Virus record (IMG/VR): IMGVR_UViG_3300025383_000018
Span: 1-64,000 of that record
Direction: 5' to 3' (one strand)
Source: a virus
DNA length: 64,000 bases
The position numbers and the translations under genes were made by a program. The notes beneath the pieces are model-generated. The model saw nothing but the letters and a program-made list of their open reading frames with translations. It was not told the DNA's origin and did not search any database. This document shows, piece by piece, positions 20,518 to 28,773 of this stretch; the first letter of the stretch is position 1; every line of letters starts with the position of its first letter.

Positions 20518-20751
20518 TTATAATCCAAGCCCGCCACCGCCCTCAGCAGCAGGTGCTTTGTACTGAGTTTGTAGTGTTTCTAATTTCTTTTCTTGCTCAA
20601 GAGTTCTTACATCATTCATGATGCGCAGCTTGTTTAACCTAGTTAACGTAAGACGAGTTTTGCGTGTATCGTCCGCGTGAATAACGCTATTATCGGACTT
20701 TTCATCACGATAACCTTTTGGTATTGGTTCAAATAATTCTAATATTTGCAT
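20518..20751 (-). CDS. Small conserved protein downstream of gp20
   Basis: 77 residues from the ATG at 20751 (MQILELFEPIPKGYRDEKSD). A longer version can start at a TTG at 20778 whose codon overlaps the portal stop (TTGA). The text DDTRKTRLTLTRLNKLRIMN resembles a small conserved gene that I recall next to gp20 in T4-like cyanophages; T4 itself has gp68 in this neighbourhood. It is charged and helical with a short Gly-rich tail. A GTAAATA box lies only 5 bases before the ATG, so a transcript from it would be nearly leaderless. Function unknown, possibly a minor prohead core component. Confidence 0.7.
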   Translation of the reverse strand: MQILELFEPIPKGYRDEKSDNSVIHADDTRKTRLTLTRLNKLRIMNDVRTLEQEKKLETLQTQYKAPAAEGGGGLGL

Positions 20752-20756
20752 ATGGA

Positions 20757-20763
20757 TATTTAC
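20757..20763 (-). promoter_or_regulatory. Late promoter box (GTAAATA) abutting a start codon
   Basis: Minus strand ACGGTAAATATCCATATG: only 5 bases separate box and ATG of the small gene after gp20. Confidence 0.45.
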
Positions 20764-20774
20764 CGTATTTGCCG

Positions 20775-22490
20775 TCAAACAGGTGCATTGACTGCATTAG
20801 TTTGTCCGCCACCGAGTCCGCCAATTGCTCCGCCAGGTGCACCTGTACCCACTGTGCCACCTTCTTCACCGCCAAGATCCGGCATTTCAGCATTTTCGAT
20901 ATCAGTATTCATACCGCCTGGGCTAATACCTACACTACGCAAATCGCTAGTTTCTGCAGGTGCGCTTTCGATATCGCCTTGTTCTTCTTTCCACATACGC
21001 TCGTTATCTGTCATTTCTTCTTCAGTTAATCCCAAATAACGTGTTAGCAAGAAACGCTTACTAAGGTAAGGATATCCTTCTAATTGTGTAAATGATCCAA
21101 TTCTGGCACCATCAACTTCAGCTTGACGATAGCTGGCAAAGTTTTGTGGCTCATTGAACTGCAGATCAAATAATCCGCCGTCAATATTGATACCTCTCCA
21201 ACGCAAGAACATTTTGAATTCTGAATCTAATTTTTCCACCACCATACGTTGTAGTCGCATACAGTATTGATTAAAACGCCATTCTTGAATTAATGCGGTA
21301 CCAACACGGCCATCGCTAAATGTGTTACCGTTACTGGTTCCGTCATCTAATCCGGTGGGCAAATAGCTGGCAGGAATACGCAAACCGCGGAATAACTTAT
21401 TGGTAAAAAAGTGCAAGTCAGTAATTTCACCTAGGTTTTGTCCGCCCGGTAATGTATCAATTTTACTACCACGACCGTCCGCAGTCTGTGGGAAGAAATA
21501 GTCTTCGTTGGTACTTAATGGATTGTATGTGGCATCCATCATATTTTGTCCGCCACCTGTTTGTGTGGGGATACGACGTTGATGTACTTCGTTTTTAACA
21601 CGATCCACAAAGGCCATGGCCATATGACTAGGCATATTACCTACGTCAATGTAAAAAATTCTACGCTCTGGCGCACGTTGCACACGATAGATAATAATTG
21701 CATCTTCAAGCAATTCTTTTTGTTTGAATACTTTGAATACATTTTCCAGTACACTATTACCAAAAGGCCAGCTAAAGTCAAGTCCTTCTGTTAGTGTTAA
21801 ATGCACTACGTGTTCTGCATTAATTGTGCTTTCGTTTTGAGCGTGCGTAAATCGACTGCCGCCGCTATAAGGGTTTTTAGGTTGCACATATGCACCTGAA
21901 CTACCGCCAACCTGCGGATGATTAACACTAACATCACTGGTGTTGACCTGTGTAGCAGTTAAATTTTGAAAGTTAGGGCTAAGATCTTTGACCACATATT
22001 GTTCAGGTTTTTTACCGTCGGCTTCATTGACAATAACTTTAACAACTTTTCCCATCTCAACCCACAATAACTTAAAGTTCTCAGGGTCTCGAATAAAGAT
22101 CTGATCTCCGTATTTGATGGTATTTCTAAAGATTTTGAATATACGTTTGTTTAATTCATTCAAACTTACCCACTGTGTTAACTGTTCTCTTATGATGTTA
22201 ACTTCATTATCTGTGGGTTTTTCTTTCCAATAAAACTTAAAAGCGGTGCCGTTTTCTTCGTTCTTTTGTGTACTAAACTCTGCTAAAATGTCTAAAGCAG
22301 CGTTAACTTCTGAATCCATATCCATTTGCTCGTACTGATTGTAACGTTCAACTCGATTAGGATGCCCGATATAAACTTCAGGTAAATTGCTTTGGTAATT
22401 TTTATAACCAAATTGTGCGCCCGAACCGTTGCCCAAGGGACTAACTGCTCCCCCGTTATTAACTGTTCGAAAATATTTTTTCCAAGCCAT
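20775..22490 (-). CDS. 20: Portal vertex protein gp20
   Basis: 571 residues (T4 gp20: 524). Typical features: MDSEVNAALDILAEF near residue 60, KIFRNTIKYGDQIFIRDPEN, GTSNGNTFSDGRVGTALIQE, LDSEFKMFLRWRGI and RFLLTRYLGLTEEEM. It forms the dodecameric ring through which DNA is packaged. The last 70 residues are Gly/Pro/Ala-rich. A late promoter box (GTAAATA, 22513-22519) and AAGG precede the ATG. The downstream small gene overlaps its stop codon if its TTG start is used. Confidence 0.96.
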   Translation of the reverse strand: MAWKKYFRTVNNGGAVSPLGNGSGAQFGYKNYQSNLPEVYIGHPNRVERYNQYEQMDMDSEVNAALDILAEFSTQKNEENGTAFKFYWKEKPTDNEVNIIREQLTQWVSLNELNKRIFKIFRNTIKYGDQIFIRDPENFKLLWVEMGKVVKVIVNEADGKKPEQYVVKDLSPNFQNLTATQVNTSDVSVNHPQVGGSSGAYVQPKNPYSGGSRFTHAQNESTINAEHVVHLTLTEGLDFSWPFGNSVLENVFKVFKQKELLEDAIIIYRVQRAPERRIFYIDVGNMPSHMAMAFVDRVKNEVHQRRIPTQTGGGQNMMDATYNPLSTNEDYFFPQTADGRGSKIDTLPGGQNLGEITDLHFFTNKLFRGLRIPASYLPTGLDDGTSNGNTFSDGRVGTALIQEWRFNQYCMRLQRMVVEKLDSEFKMFLRWRGINIDGGLFDLQFNEPQNFASYRQAEVDGARIGSFTQLEGYPYLSKRFLLTRYLGLTEEEMTDNERMWKEEQGDIESAPAETSDLRSVGISPGGMNTDIENAEMPDLGGEEGGTVGTGAPGGAIGGLGGGQTNAVNAPV

Positions 22491-22512
22491 AGTATATTAC
22501 TGCCTTATGTGA

Positions 22513-22519
22513 TATTTAC
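22513..22519 (-). promoter_or_regulatory. Late promoter box (GTAAATA) for gp20
   Basis: Minus strand AGGTAAATATCACATAAGG, 22 bases before the portal ATG. Confidence 0.6.
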
Positions 22520-22525
22520 CTAATT

Positions 22526-24673
22526 TTAATAAGCAGCTTTTAATATTTTTTCCTGTATACCTATACTATCTTCCACTGCATCTGCTACTCTTTCTAGATA
22601 TTTTGTCTGATCACGCATTGCATTAGTCAGCATAGAAAAATCAATTGACACAGGTACATTGCCATTTTTAAGTGGTATAACTGCTTCTGGGCCATCTTCT
22701 CCTGCTATACTTGGCCCTGAAGTAACGCCTCCGTCGGCTTTTTTAGGTAAATTTAACTTATCAGCTAGCCAATCGCCAATCATAGTGCCAGTTGTTGCAC
22801 CACTTACTGCACCGGCAGCCGCACCAACTGGTCCTGCTCCCAGTAATCCAACAGTACCTTCAAGTCCTGCTCCGAGTGCGCCAGCACCAATGTCCAACAT
22901 TGTTCTGCCGTGTCTATCCATAAAGGAAGTGTTATTTCCACCGCCCTTACCAACTCCTGCTTCTTCAAGCATTTGACGCACACCTTTGACTGTTTCTAAT
23001 ACCACTTTAGAAAACTGTCCTAAACTGTCAATAACATCGCGTTGCACTAATAATTTTAATGTTTGTGTTTGAGTTGCAACATCTGCTACTGTTTGCGACA
23101 ATCCCTGTGCGTTTTTAGCAAGTTGTACATTTGCTTCTGCTGATTTAATTGCTTCTGCAGTTGCAGGTCTTATTTCTTCAAGCAATGCACCAAATCCTTT
23201 TGCCGCTTGCCCAGCAGCATCTGCAGATCCTGCAGCACCTGCAGTAGCAATACCAACTGCTAAACTGCCGGATATCATATCTTTTTGTATTTGCGAATTG
23301 TACTGTGCATTAAGCTCTCTTGCTCTAAATTCATCTAATGTATTAGTTTGAAAAGCTTTATAAGTATCCCCTACTAGGTTACTCATACCCTGACTGGCCG
23401 CTTGAGCCAGTGCACCTTGCTGATTAACTATTGTACCAAAGTCTACCATATCGATAAAATTCTTGCGTTGAATTTCATTCATATTTCCCATGGCTCTTAG
23501 TACTGCAGCTTGTTGTTCGGGTGTTTTTTCTGCCAGTTTTTGTTGGAATCTCAATTGGGCTGCATCTTCCCTAGCTTTGTCCATCTTCTTTTTAGCATCT
23601 TCTCCTGTGATTGCAGTGATAGTTCTTAAATTATCAGCATACAATTGAGTTTGTCTTGCTACTTCTGCGTTACTTGCTCTTAGCGGACCGTTGTTCTGAG
23701 TCATATCCTTCATGGTTTCAGCAACCAATCCAGCTTGCTCTTCAAAACTGTAACCCAATTTTAATAAACTGATTCTCATTGAATCACCGCCTGAGTGCAA
23801 TGCTCCGCCAATCCTTTTGGCTCCTTCGGCCATTCCCAATCCAGATTTAGTAATTATGTCTGCATTATTTTTTACAACATTTGAAAATTGATCCACAGTC
23901 AAGTAGGCATTTGCGGCCGCATTGGTAAATCCATCCATACCAGTAGCAAATAATGCACCAGCAGCTGCAGATTGATTAAATGCAGCAACTAACTTGTCTG
24001 CTTCTTGAGCCAGCAACTGTATACCAGCTTTGGCCAATGCACTGAGTTCACCTGCGACAAATTTTGTAACTTCGCCTAGCCCTTGCAAGGCAAGACCAGC
24101 TACCATTCCTCTTTTGCCAAATCCCATTATTGATGAACCAACATCTTTAAGGGTGTTGCCCAAGGTATTGCCTTCTGCAGCCGCTAAAGTAACTCCTGTA
24201 GACATTATGTCTGCAGCTATCTTAAATCCGCTGGCATTGCTGGTTAAATTGCCTAACAAGCCACTGGTAATATCTTTAGAAAAAGCATATAAACTTGCAG
24301 CAGTATCACCTAGCGCCTTTCCCAGGGTATAACCAATTTGTACAGAAGCAACTTTGGTCTGTAGCTTTTTAATTTCTTCAACTAGTTCTGCACCGCCTAG
24401 TCCCAATTCTTCTGAGAATTCGTCAGTGGTTTTTCTAAGTTCCCTAAGACTGGCACTTTGTCTTCTGTTAGCGTCTGAGCTTTTAAGAACACCATCGTCT
24501 AATTTACTAAACCGTTTAATCAATGTATCTAATTGCTGGTTGCCTTTGGCAAATGTTTTATTAGTACTTTTAGTAGATTTTTTTAGATCATCCGTGGCAA
24601 AGCCAAATCGCTCACTGAATTTTTCTAATGCGTCTGTAAATTTTTGAAGAGACTCTTCACTTAAATCTGTCAT
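22526..24673 (-). CDS. Tape-measure-like tail protein
   Basis: 715 residues. Helical/coiled N-terminus (ALEKFSERFGFATDDLKKST), long Ala/Gly/Leu-rich amphipathic middle, and a C-terminus with ADGGVTSGPSIAGEDGPEAV followed by IPLKNG, the GE-(D/A)-GPEAVIPL motif typical of tail tape measure proteins. In T4 the tape measure is gp29; this gene has the same role by inference but sits next to gp20 instead of the hub cluster. An exact TATAAATA late promoter box on the minus strand (24704-24711) lies upstream, back to back with a plus-strand box for gp26. The alternative is another tail-lumen or ejected protein with the same C-terminal motif. Confidence 0.75.
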   Translation of the reverse strand: MTDLSEESLQKFTDALEKFSERFGFATDDLKKSTKSTNKTFAKGNQQLDTLIKRFSKLDDGVLKSSDANRRQSASLRELRKTTDEFSEELGLGGAELVEEIKKLQTKVASVQIGYTLGKALGDTAASLYAFSKDITSGLLGNLTSNASGFKIAADIMSTGVTLAAAEGNTLGNTLKDVGSSIMGFGKRGMVAGLALQGLGEVTKFVAGELSALAKAGIQLLAQEADKLVAAFNQSAAAGALFATGMDGFTNAAANAYLTVDQFSNVVKNNADIITKSGLGMAEGAKRIGGALHSGGDSMRISLLKLGYSFEEQAGLVAETMKDMTQNNGPLRASNAEVARQTQLYADNLRTITAITGEDAKKKMDKAREDAAQLRFQQKLAEKTPEQQAAVLRAMGNMNEIQRKNFIDMVDFGTIVNQQGALAQAASQGMSNLVGDTYKAFQTNTLDEFRARELNAQYNSQIQKDMISGSLAVGIATAGAAGSADAAGQAAKGFGALLEEIRPATAEAIKSAEANVQLAKNAQGLSQTVADVATQTQTLKLLVQRDVIDSLGQFSKVVLETVKGVRQMLEEAGVGKGGGNNTSFMDRHGRTMLDIGAGALGAGLEGTVGLLGAGPVGAAAGAVSGATTGTMIGDWLADKLNLPKKADGGVTSGPSIAGEDGPEAVIPLKNGNVPVSIDFSMLTNAMRDQTKYLERVADAVEDSIGIQEKILKAAY

Positions 24674-24684
24674 TGGTTTTTACC

Positions 24685-24692
24685 GATAAATA
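24685..24692 (+). promoter_or_regulatory. Late promoter box (GATAAATA) for gp26
   Basis: Plus strand CCGATAAATATGTATATC, 30 bases before the ATG; back to back with the box at 24704-24711. Confidence 0.65.
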
Positions 24693-24703
24693 TGTATATC
24701 AAC

Positions 24704-24711
24704 TATTTATA
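24704..24711 (-). promoter_or_regulatory. Exact T4-type late promoter TATAAATA
   Basis: Minus strand CCTATAAATAGTTGATATAC, 30 bases before the tape-measure-like gene. Identical to the T4 late consensus recognised by gp55. Confidence 0.8.
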
Positions 24712-24722
24712 GGATTCAAACC

Positions 24723-25562
24723 ATGAGTTCCAAAGCTCCTAACCCATTAACCAAACATTTTCGCCAACCTGCAATTTATTTCAAATTGCCCAGCAACGGA
24801 GAGTACTGGCCCCCGGGTAGTATTAATATGAGCCCTACTGGAGATATGCCCGTATACCCAATGACTGCTCAAGACGAAATTACACTAAAAACGCCCGACG
24901 CACTTATGAATGGACAGGGACAAGTTAATGTTATTAAAAGTTGTTGCCCAAATATTGTAGATCCTTGGAAAATGCCCAGCATTGATGTTGACGCAACACT
25001 ATTGGCTATTCGTATTGCCAGTTACGGTGATACCATGGAGTTTAGTTCTAAATGTCCTGCTTGTAACGAAGAACACAATTATGGATTGCCTTTAAGCACT
25101 ATATTAGAAAGTATCCGCCCAGCTGACTATAAAACACCAGTTAGTGTAGACGGATTAGCTATCAAACTAGCTCCTCAACTGTATTTTTCATTGAATAATA
25201 TCAATTTAATTAAGTTTGAAGAGTCTCGTATGTTGCAGACCTTAAACAATTCGGAATTAGACGATACGACTAAAGCTGCTGAAATGGAAAAACGTTTACA
25301 AAAACTAGTCGAATTAAACATCAAAGTACTAGCTGACAGTACAGAATCAATTACTACACCAGAGGGTATTGTGGTCACTGACAAAGAACAAATCAGTGAA
25401 TACTACAATAATGCCAGTAATCAAGTTATTAAAACTGTACAAAAAAGATTAGAAGAAATCAACGAAGAAAATAGTATAAAACCACAACCTGCAGTTTGCC
25501 AAGATTGTAATACACCATTTGATATACCTATCGTATTTGACTACAGTAATTTTTTCGTCTAA
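24723..25562 (+). CDS. 26: Baseplate hub protein gp26-like
   Basis: 279 residues. Contains IRIASYGDTMEF followed by a CPAC pair (Cys111, Cys114) and a second pair CQDC (Cys259, Cys262) before NTPFDIPIVFDYSNFF; the four cysteines look like a zinc-binding site. This pattern is what I know from the T4 baseplate (gp26) family in aquatic T4-like phages, where T4 gp26 itself is about 208 residues. An AGGA site lies 8 bases before the ATG and a GATAAATA late box at 24685-24692. The gp51-like gene follows immediately. Confidence 0.82.
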   Translation: MSSKAPNPLTKHFRQPAIYFKLPSNGEYWPPGSINMSPTGDMPVYPMTAQDEITLKTPDALMNGQGQVNVIKSCCPNIVDPWKMPSIDVDATLLAIRIASYGDTMEFSSKCPACNEEHNYGLPLSTILESIRPADYKTPVSVDGLAIKLAPQLYFSLNNINLIKFEESRMLQTLNNSELDDTTKAAEMEKRLQKLVELNIKVLADSTESITTPEGIVVTDKEQISEYYNNASNQVIKTVQKRLEEINEENSIKPQPAVCQDCNTPFDIPIVFDYSNFFV

Positions 25563-25567
25563 GGCTT

Positions 25568-25789
25568 TTGAATCTCAGTGACACGCAGGAAATTCTCGAA
25601 TTTATCAATCAATTCGAAAGAGAAGCAAAAGCCGTTAAAGAGGAAGCTCTGCGTATATGTTGGTGGATGCGAGGAAGTATTACCTATGACGATGCCATGA
25701 TGTTAGGCAATCAAGATAGAAGTATTATCAATAAAATTATTAACGAAAATCAAGAAGCAAGTAAAAAAACTGGACAACTTATATACTAA
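25568..25789 (+). CDS. Small baseplate-hub assembly / tail chaperone-like protein (gp51-like)
   Basis: 73 residues from a TTG start; TAAGG, which contains the end of the gp26 stop codon, serves as the ribosome binding site. Signature: EALRICWWMRGSITYDDAMM, then NQDRSIINKIINENQEASKK, a W-M-R-G-x-(I/L)-(S/T)-Y-(D/E)-(D/E)-A motif seen in tail assembly chaperones and in the small gene beside gp26 in other T4-like phages (sometimes labelled gp51). No ATG exists upstream of the conserved part. Translation is coupled to gp26. Confidence 0.75.
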   Translation: MNLSDTQEILEFINQFEREAKAVKEEALRICWWMRGSITYDDAMMLGNQDRSIINKIINENQEASKKTGQLIY

Positions 25790-26271
25790 CGAGATGAGCT
25801 TGTGCTCATCAATCACTTTCGCTATCGCTCAGTGATGCACTGTTTTCTTTTTCGCTGCTGCGAAATAGTTTCATCCAGATTAATCAGTCACACTTTGCCC
25901 GCGCAGGGCAAAGTGAAATTGAATTACTTCATCCGAGTAGCACAATCACTTAGCGTTACAACAATTACAGAGGCGGTTGGCCGGTACCTCGAGTTGCGTC
26001 TTCCCAACGGCGACTTATATAAAATACGCTAACATCTTATACAAGCGTGTGCTATCGCTAGCACGTCATTTTCGCTTTATTAACTTAAAGATTATCTATA
26101 CTCCTGACAGATAACCTGCTTTTTAATCTTTCAAACAGCAAAACCACAGCTTTTGTGATCGTCGTCCCACCTTAGGGATAGTTGCTGAGTGCTCTTGGGC
26201 GCAAAGAGTCTTCTGTCCGGGTAACCCGTGGTCCCCTTGTCATAGGCACATGATTTTAACCTGTGCGAGTC
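25790..26271. other. Gene-free, palindrome-rich intergenic region between convergent genes
   Basis: 482 bases with no convincing gene. The left half carries a run of short perfect hairpins: 25793-25810 (GATGAGC/GCTCATC), 25812-25836 (ATCACT/AGTGAT), 25850-25865 (TTTCGC/GCGAAA), 25891-25915 (CACTTTGCCC/GGGCAAAGTG, 10 pairs), 26049-26064 (GTGCTA/TAGCAC) and 26087-26131 (AAAGATTA/TAATCTTT with a nested TTATCT/AGATAA). The right half (26140-26271) is GC-richer with CGGGT/ACCCG and GCACA/TGTGC stems. None is followed by a long T-tract, so these are not ordinary intrinsic terminators. No tRNA cloverleaf was found by eye. Confidence 0.7.
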
Positions 26272-26493
26272 TTAACTGCCTGAATTGTTTACTGTATCTT
26301 TTGGTTTTGCTTTTGGTTTACTAGATGCTTTTCTGCGTTCTAATTCAACTAAAAACATGGTTCTTGTACCACGATCACTCCAATTGTTTGCTGCCCAGAT
26401 TATATAATCATCCGGTAACTCACTTAGGAAACAACCTTTGTACTTTCCCCAAGGCATTTTGGTAAAAGCATACTCATTCTTTTTACTGACCAT
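26272..26493 (-). CDS. DUF3820-like small protein
   Basis: 73 residues. The motif FTKMPWGKYKGCFLSELPDD followed by YIIWAANNW matches the short DUF3820-type domain (F-x-M-P-(F/W)-G-K-(Y/H)-K-G...-L-P-x-x-Y-(L/I)-x-W), often found alone or attached to exonucleases. The last 20 residues are Lys/Ser/Pro-rich. AGGA precedes the ATG by 9 bases. It is the last gene of the leftward replication/recombination cluster, 12 bases after the GIY-YIG gene. Confidence 0.75.
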   Translation of the reverse strand: MVSKKNEYAFTKMPWGKYKGCFLSELPDDYIIWAANNWSDRGTRTMFLVELERRKASSKPKAKPKDTVNNSGS

Positions 26494-26505
26494 AATAAAA
26501 TCCTG

Positions 26506-26940
26506 TTAACCATTTAACTTGTTTTTGATGTGGGAGCCATGAACACGGACCGAGATTTGTCCGTTATAATAATCTGCTGATTCTAAGACTTGGTGTCTAA
26601 ATTGCTCTCTTGCTTCGATATAGCTGCACTCTGCTTTACTCTTACAAAGGTATAGTATTTCCCTTGTAAAATTTTCAGCCCCTAGTTCAGCCACATCCTT
26701 GTTTAATTCGTCGTTTGAGCCATAATATTCCCGCCAGTCACTGTTGACCTTTGAGCGGATTTTCTTTTTCTTTTTTGTGCCGTTTTTAAGTTTTACTGTT
26801 TTGTATGTTGTTTTTGAGAATTTGGCTAATTTCTTACCTATGTATTTCCTATTGGAAACGTTGTTAGTGATAAGATACACAAAACCTATACAATCTTCAG
26901 GCAATTCCTCGATTATATTGTTTTGAAAGTACCACGTCAC
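26506..26940 (-). CDS. GIY-YIG family phage endonuclease
   Basis: 144 residues from a GTG start with GGAG 7 bases upstream. The catalytic motif is GFVYLITN...RKYIGKK (a GIY-YIG variant), followed by a basic KNGTKKKKKIRSK stretch, SDWREYYGSN, a helix with GAENFTREIL, and an acidic residue in SYIEAREQF (probable metal-binding Glu), ending YYNGQISVRVHG. This compact form is common as a stand-alone gene in aquatic T4-like phages. It probably nicks or cuts host or competing DNA, or acts in recombination with gp46/gp47. It lacks the DNA-binding extension of homing endonucleases. Confidence 0.8.
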   Translation of the reverse strand: MTWYFQNNIIEELPEDCIGFVYLITNNVSNRKYIGKKLAKFSKTTYKTVKLKNGTKKKKKIRSKVNSDWREYYGSNDELNKDVAELGAENFTREILYLCKSKAECSYIEAREQFRHQVLESADYYNGQISVRVHGSHIKNKLNG

Positions 26941-26992
26941 TCGACAACTCCATATGTAATATAGTTATGCCTGTGTGAGCCATGATAAAAAA

Positions 26993-28765
26993 TTATGTTA
27001 TTTCTACTGTACTGTCGTACTCTGTAAATCCGTTGCTTTTTACTACTTTTAGTATATTGTTAACCCTGCTGATCAGTTCGTCTTTGTGACTTACTAACCA
27101 AACACTCTTGTTGGCCTCTCGGCTCATCTTTTTAAGTATTGCTAAACTGTTTTCAACGCCCGAACTGTCCAATCCACTATCAATCAACTCGTCGATAAAC
27201 AACAAGTTAATAGGTTGATATAGACCTTCCCAAACATCTCTAAAGGCCCAGCTCAAACTTAAAATAAGCCTATTGCGTTCGCCTCTACTGAGATTGTCAA
27301 AGTCTAGCTCTCTACCTAATTCTTCAATGCTAACAGTTAAATCGTTTTGGAATTTAACGGTATGTGGTAATCCAATACGGTCTAAGTACTGACTTAGGCG
27401 TGCATTCAAGTAATTGAGATTCTGATCAATGATCTTTTTACGTATAAAACTGTCTTTGTTTGTCAACAACTTCAACAAAAACTCTTGATGTTCTCGAATT
27501 TTTGTTAAAGTATTCATTAAATCGTAGCTGACTTCTTGCAGAGCCTGTGTTTTCATATCGTCAATTTGTTCTGCAAAAGGGTCAGCTTCGCTTTCTTTAC
27601 TTACAATCTGACTTAATAATGTAGACATACTACTACGATGTTCAAAAGCATCTGCTTCGGTGTTGTAATAAACTTTAGGTTGTGCACCTAACTCACCCAG
27701 GTCTGCCAGTGCTTGAGTATGCTCCATCCATTGTGTGTTGGTAGCCAATGCTTGTAGCGCAGCTTCTTGTAAAGCACTACGTTTAGATTCCAACATCTTT
27801 TCGTGGCTGTCGTCGTGTAAGTCTTGTCCACAGGCGTGACACTTGTGATCTTCTAAGGCAGCAATATCAGCTCGCAGTTGATCGATAATTTTGTTTTCAC
27901 GTTTTTCATCCAGCTCACACCGTTTTATCCAATTGGTTAGTTCGGTAATGGCTTTGCGTTTTGTGTTATAAGCATTTAAGGCCTGATGTGCAGTTATCTC
28001 TGCTTCGATGTCTAATTTTGCCAGCTCGTCATAAGCCACTTGTAAAGAAGATAAATCGTCGGCTTTTTTCTTTTGCCACAACGTTTGTCTGCGAACCAAT
28101 GCATCTATTTGTTCTTTAATACGATTGTTAGCGTCATTTACCGCCTTAAGACGGTATTCTTCTTGCTGGATAGCGTCTTTTGTTGTTTTATTTTGTTCTT
28201 TTAATACTTCTGCACGCTCACTTAGTAGTGTAATACCCAACAATTGTTCGATAATAGCACGTTGATCGTTGGCTTTCAAGCTCAAAAATGGTTCAGTGTA
28301 AGTATTCAAAGCCAAGATATGTTTGAACATATCGTGACTCATAGCAAGCAATCGTTCAATTTCTTGTTGTGTTTCTCTTGAATCACCTTGACTGTTGTCG
28401 TCTTTGCTTTCCTGTTCAGCATCGTTAACATAAAACTTCAGTACATTGGGTTTTCTACCACGCTCAATGCGATAGCTCTGTCCATTACATTCAAAGTCAA
28501 TGGTTACCAACATACCTTTGGTATTGGTCTTGTTGATTAAGTTATCTTTTTTAATGTTGGTTAACGCTTGGCCAAAGAGTGCATAGCTCAGTGCGTTAAT
28601 GATAGTGGTTTTACCTGTACCATTACGTGCACCACTGTCGTCTCCTCCGAGATCAAGATTCTCTCCCAATACAAGAGTTAAATCTTCTCTGTCAAAGTTA
28701 ATGGCCTGTGTAGCATTACCTACACTCATAAAGTTGCGAACTGATAAACTGCGAATTTTAAGCAT
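26993..28765 (-). CDS. 46: Recombination endonuclease subunit gp46 (SbcC/Rad50-like)
   Basis: 590 residues (T4: 560). Walker A is GARNGTGKTT at about residues 45-54, preceded by a short GENLDLGGDDS insertion; a long coiled coil is interrupted by the zinc hook CHAC (Cys309, Cys312); the ABC signature LSRGERNRL and Walker B LLFIDELID lie near the C-terminus. It forms with gp47 the nuclease that resects DNA ends for recombination-dependent replication and host DNA degradation. It begins 8 bases after gp47. Confidence 0.97.
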   Translation of the reverse strand: MLKIRSLSVRNFMSVGNATQAINFDREDLTLVLGENLDLGGDDSGARNGTGKTTIINALSYALFGQALTNIKKDNLINKTNTKGMLVTIDFECNGQSYRIERGRKPNVLKFYVNDAEQESKDDNSQGDSRETQQEIERLLAMSHDMFKHILALNTYTEPFLSLKANDQRAIIEQLLGITLLSERAEVLKEQNKTTKDAIQQEEYRLKAVNDANNRIKEQIDALVRRQTLWQKKKADDLSSLQVAYDELAKLDIEAEITAHQALNAYNTKRKAITELTNWIKRCELDEKRENKIIDQLRADIAALEDHKCHACGQDLHDDSHEKMLESKRSALQEAALQALATNTQWMEHTQALADLGELGAQPKVYYNTEADAFEHRSSMSTLLSQIVSKESEADPFAEQIDDMKTQALQEVSYDLMNTLTKIREHQEFLLKLLTNKDSFIRKKIIDQNLNYLNARLSQYLDRIGLPHTVKFQNDLTVSIEELGRELDFDNLSRGERNRLILSLSWAFRDVWEGLYQPINLLFIDELIDSGLDSSGVENSLAILKKMSREANKSVWLVSHKDELISRVNNILKVVKSNGFTEYDSTVEIT

Positions 28766-28773
28766 TAGTTATT

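Noticed and set aside
25802-26032. 76-codon plus-strand ORF from a GTG inside the palindrome island
   Set aside because: Its start lies inside a hairpin, there is no ribosome binding site, no recognisable motif, and its composition simply follows the palindromes.
26120-26271. Possible tRNA or other stable RNA in the GC-richer right half of the island
   Set aside because: Stems exist, but no acceptor/anticodon/T-arm order and no GTTCGAATC-like T loop on either strand.
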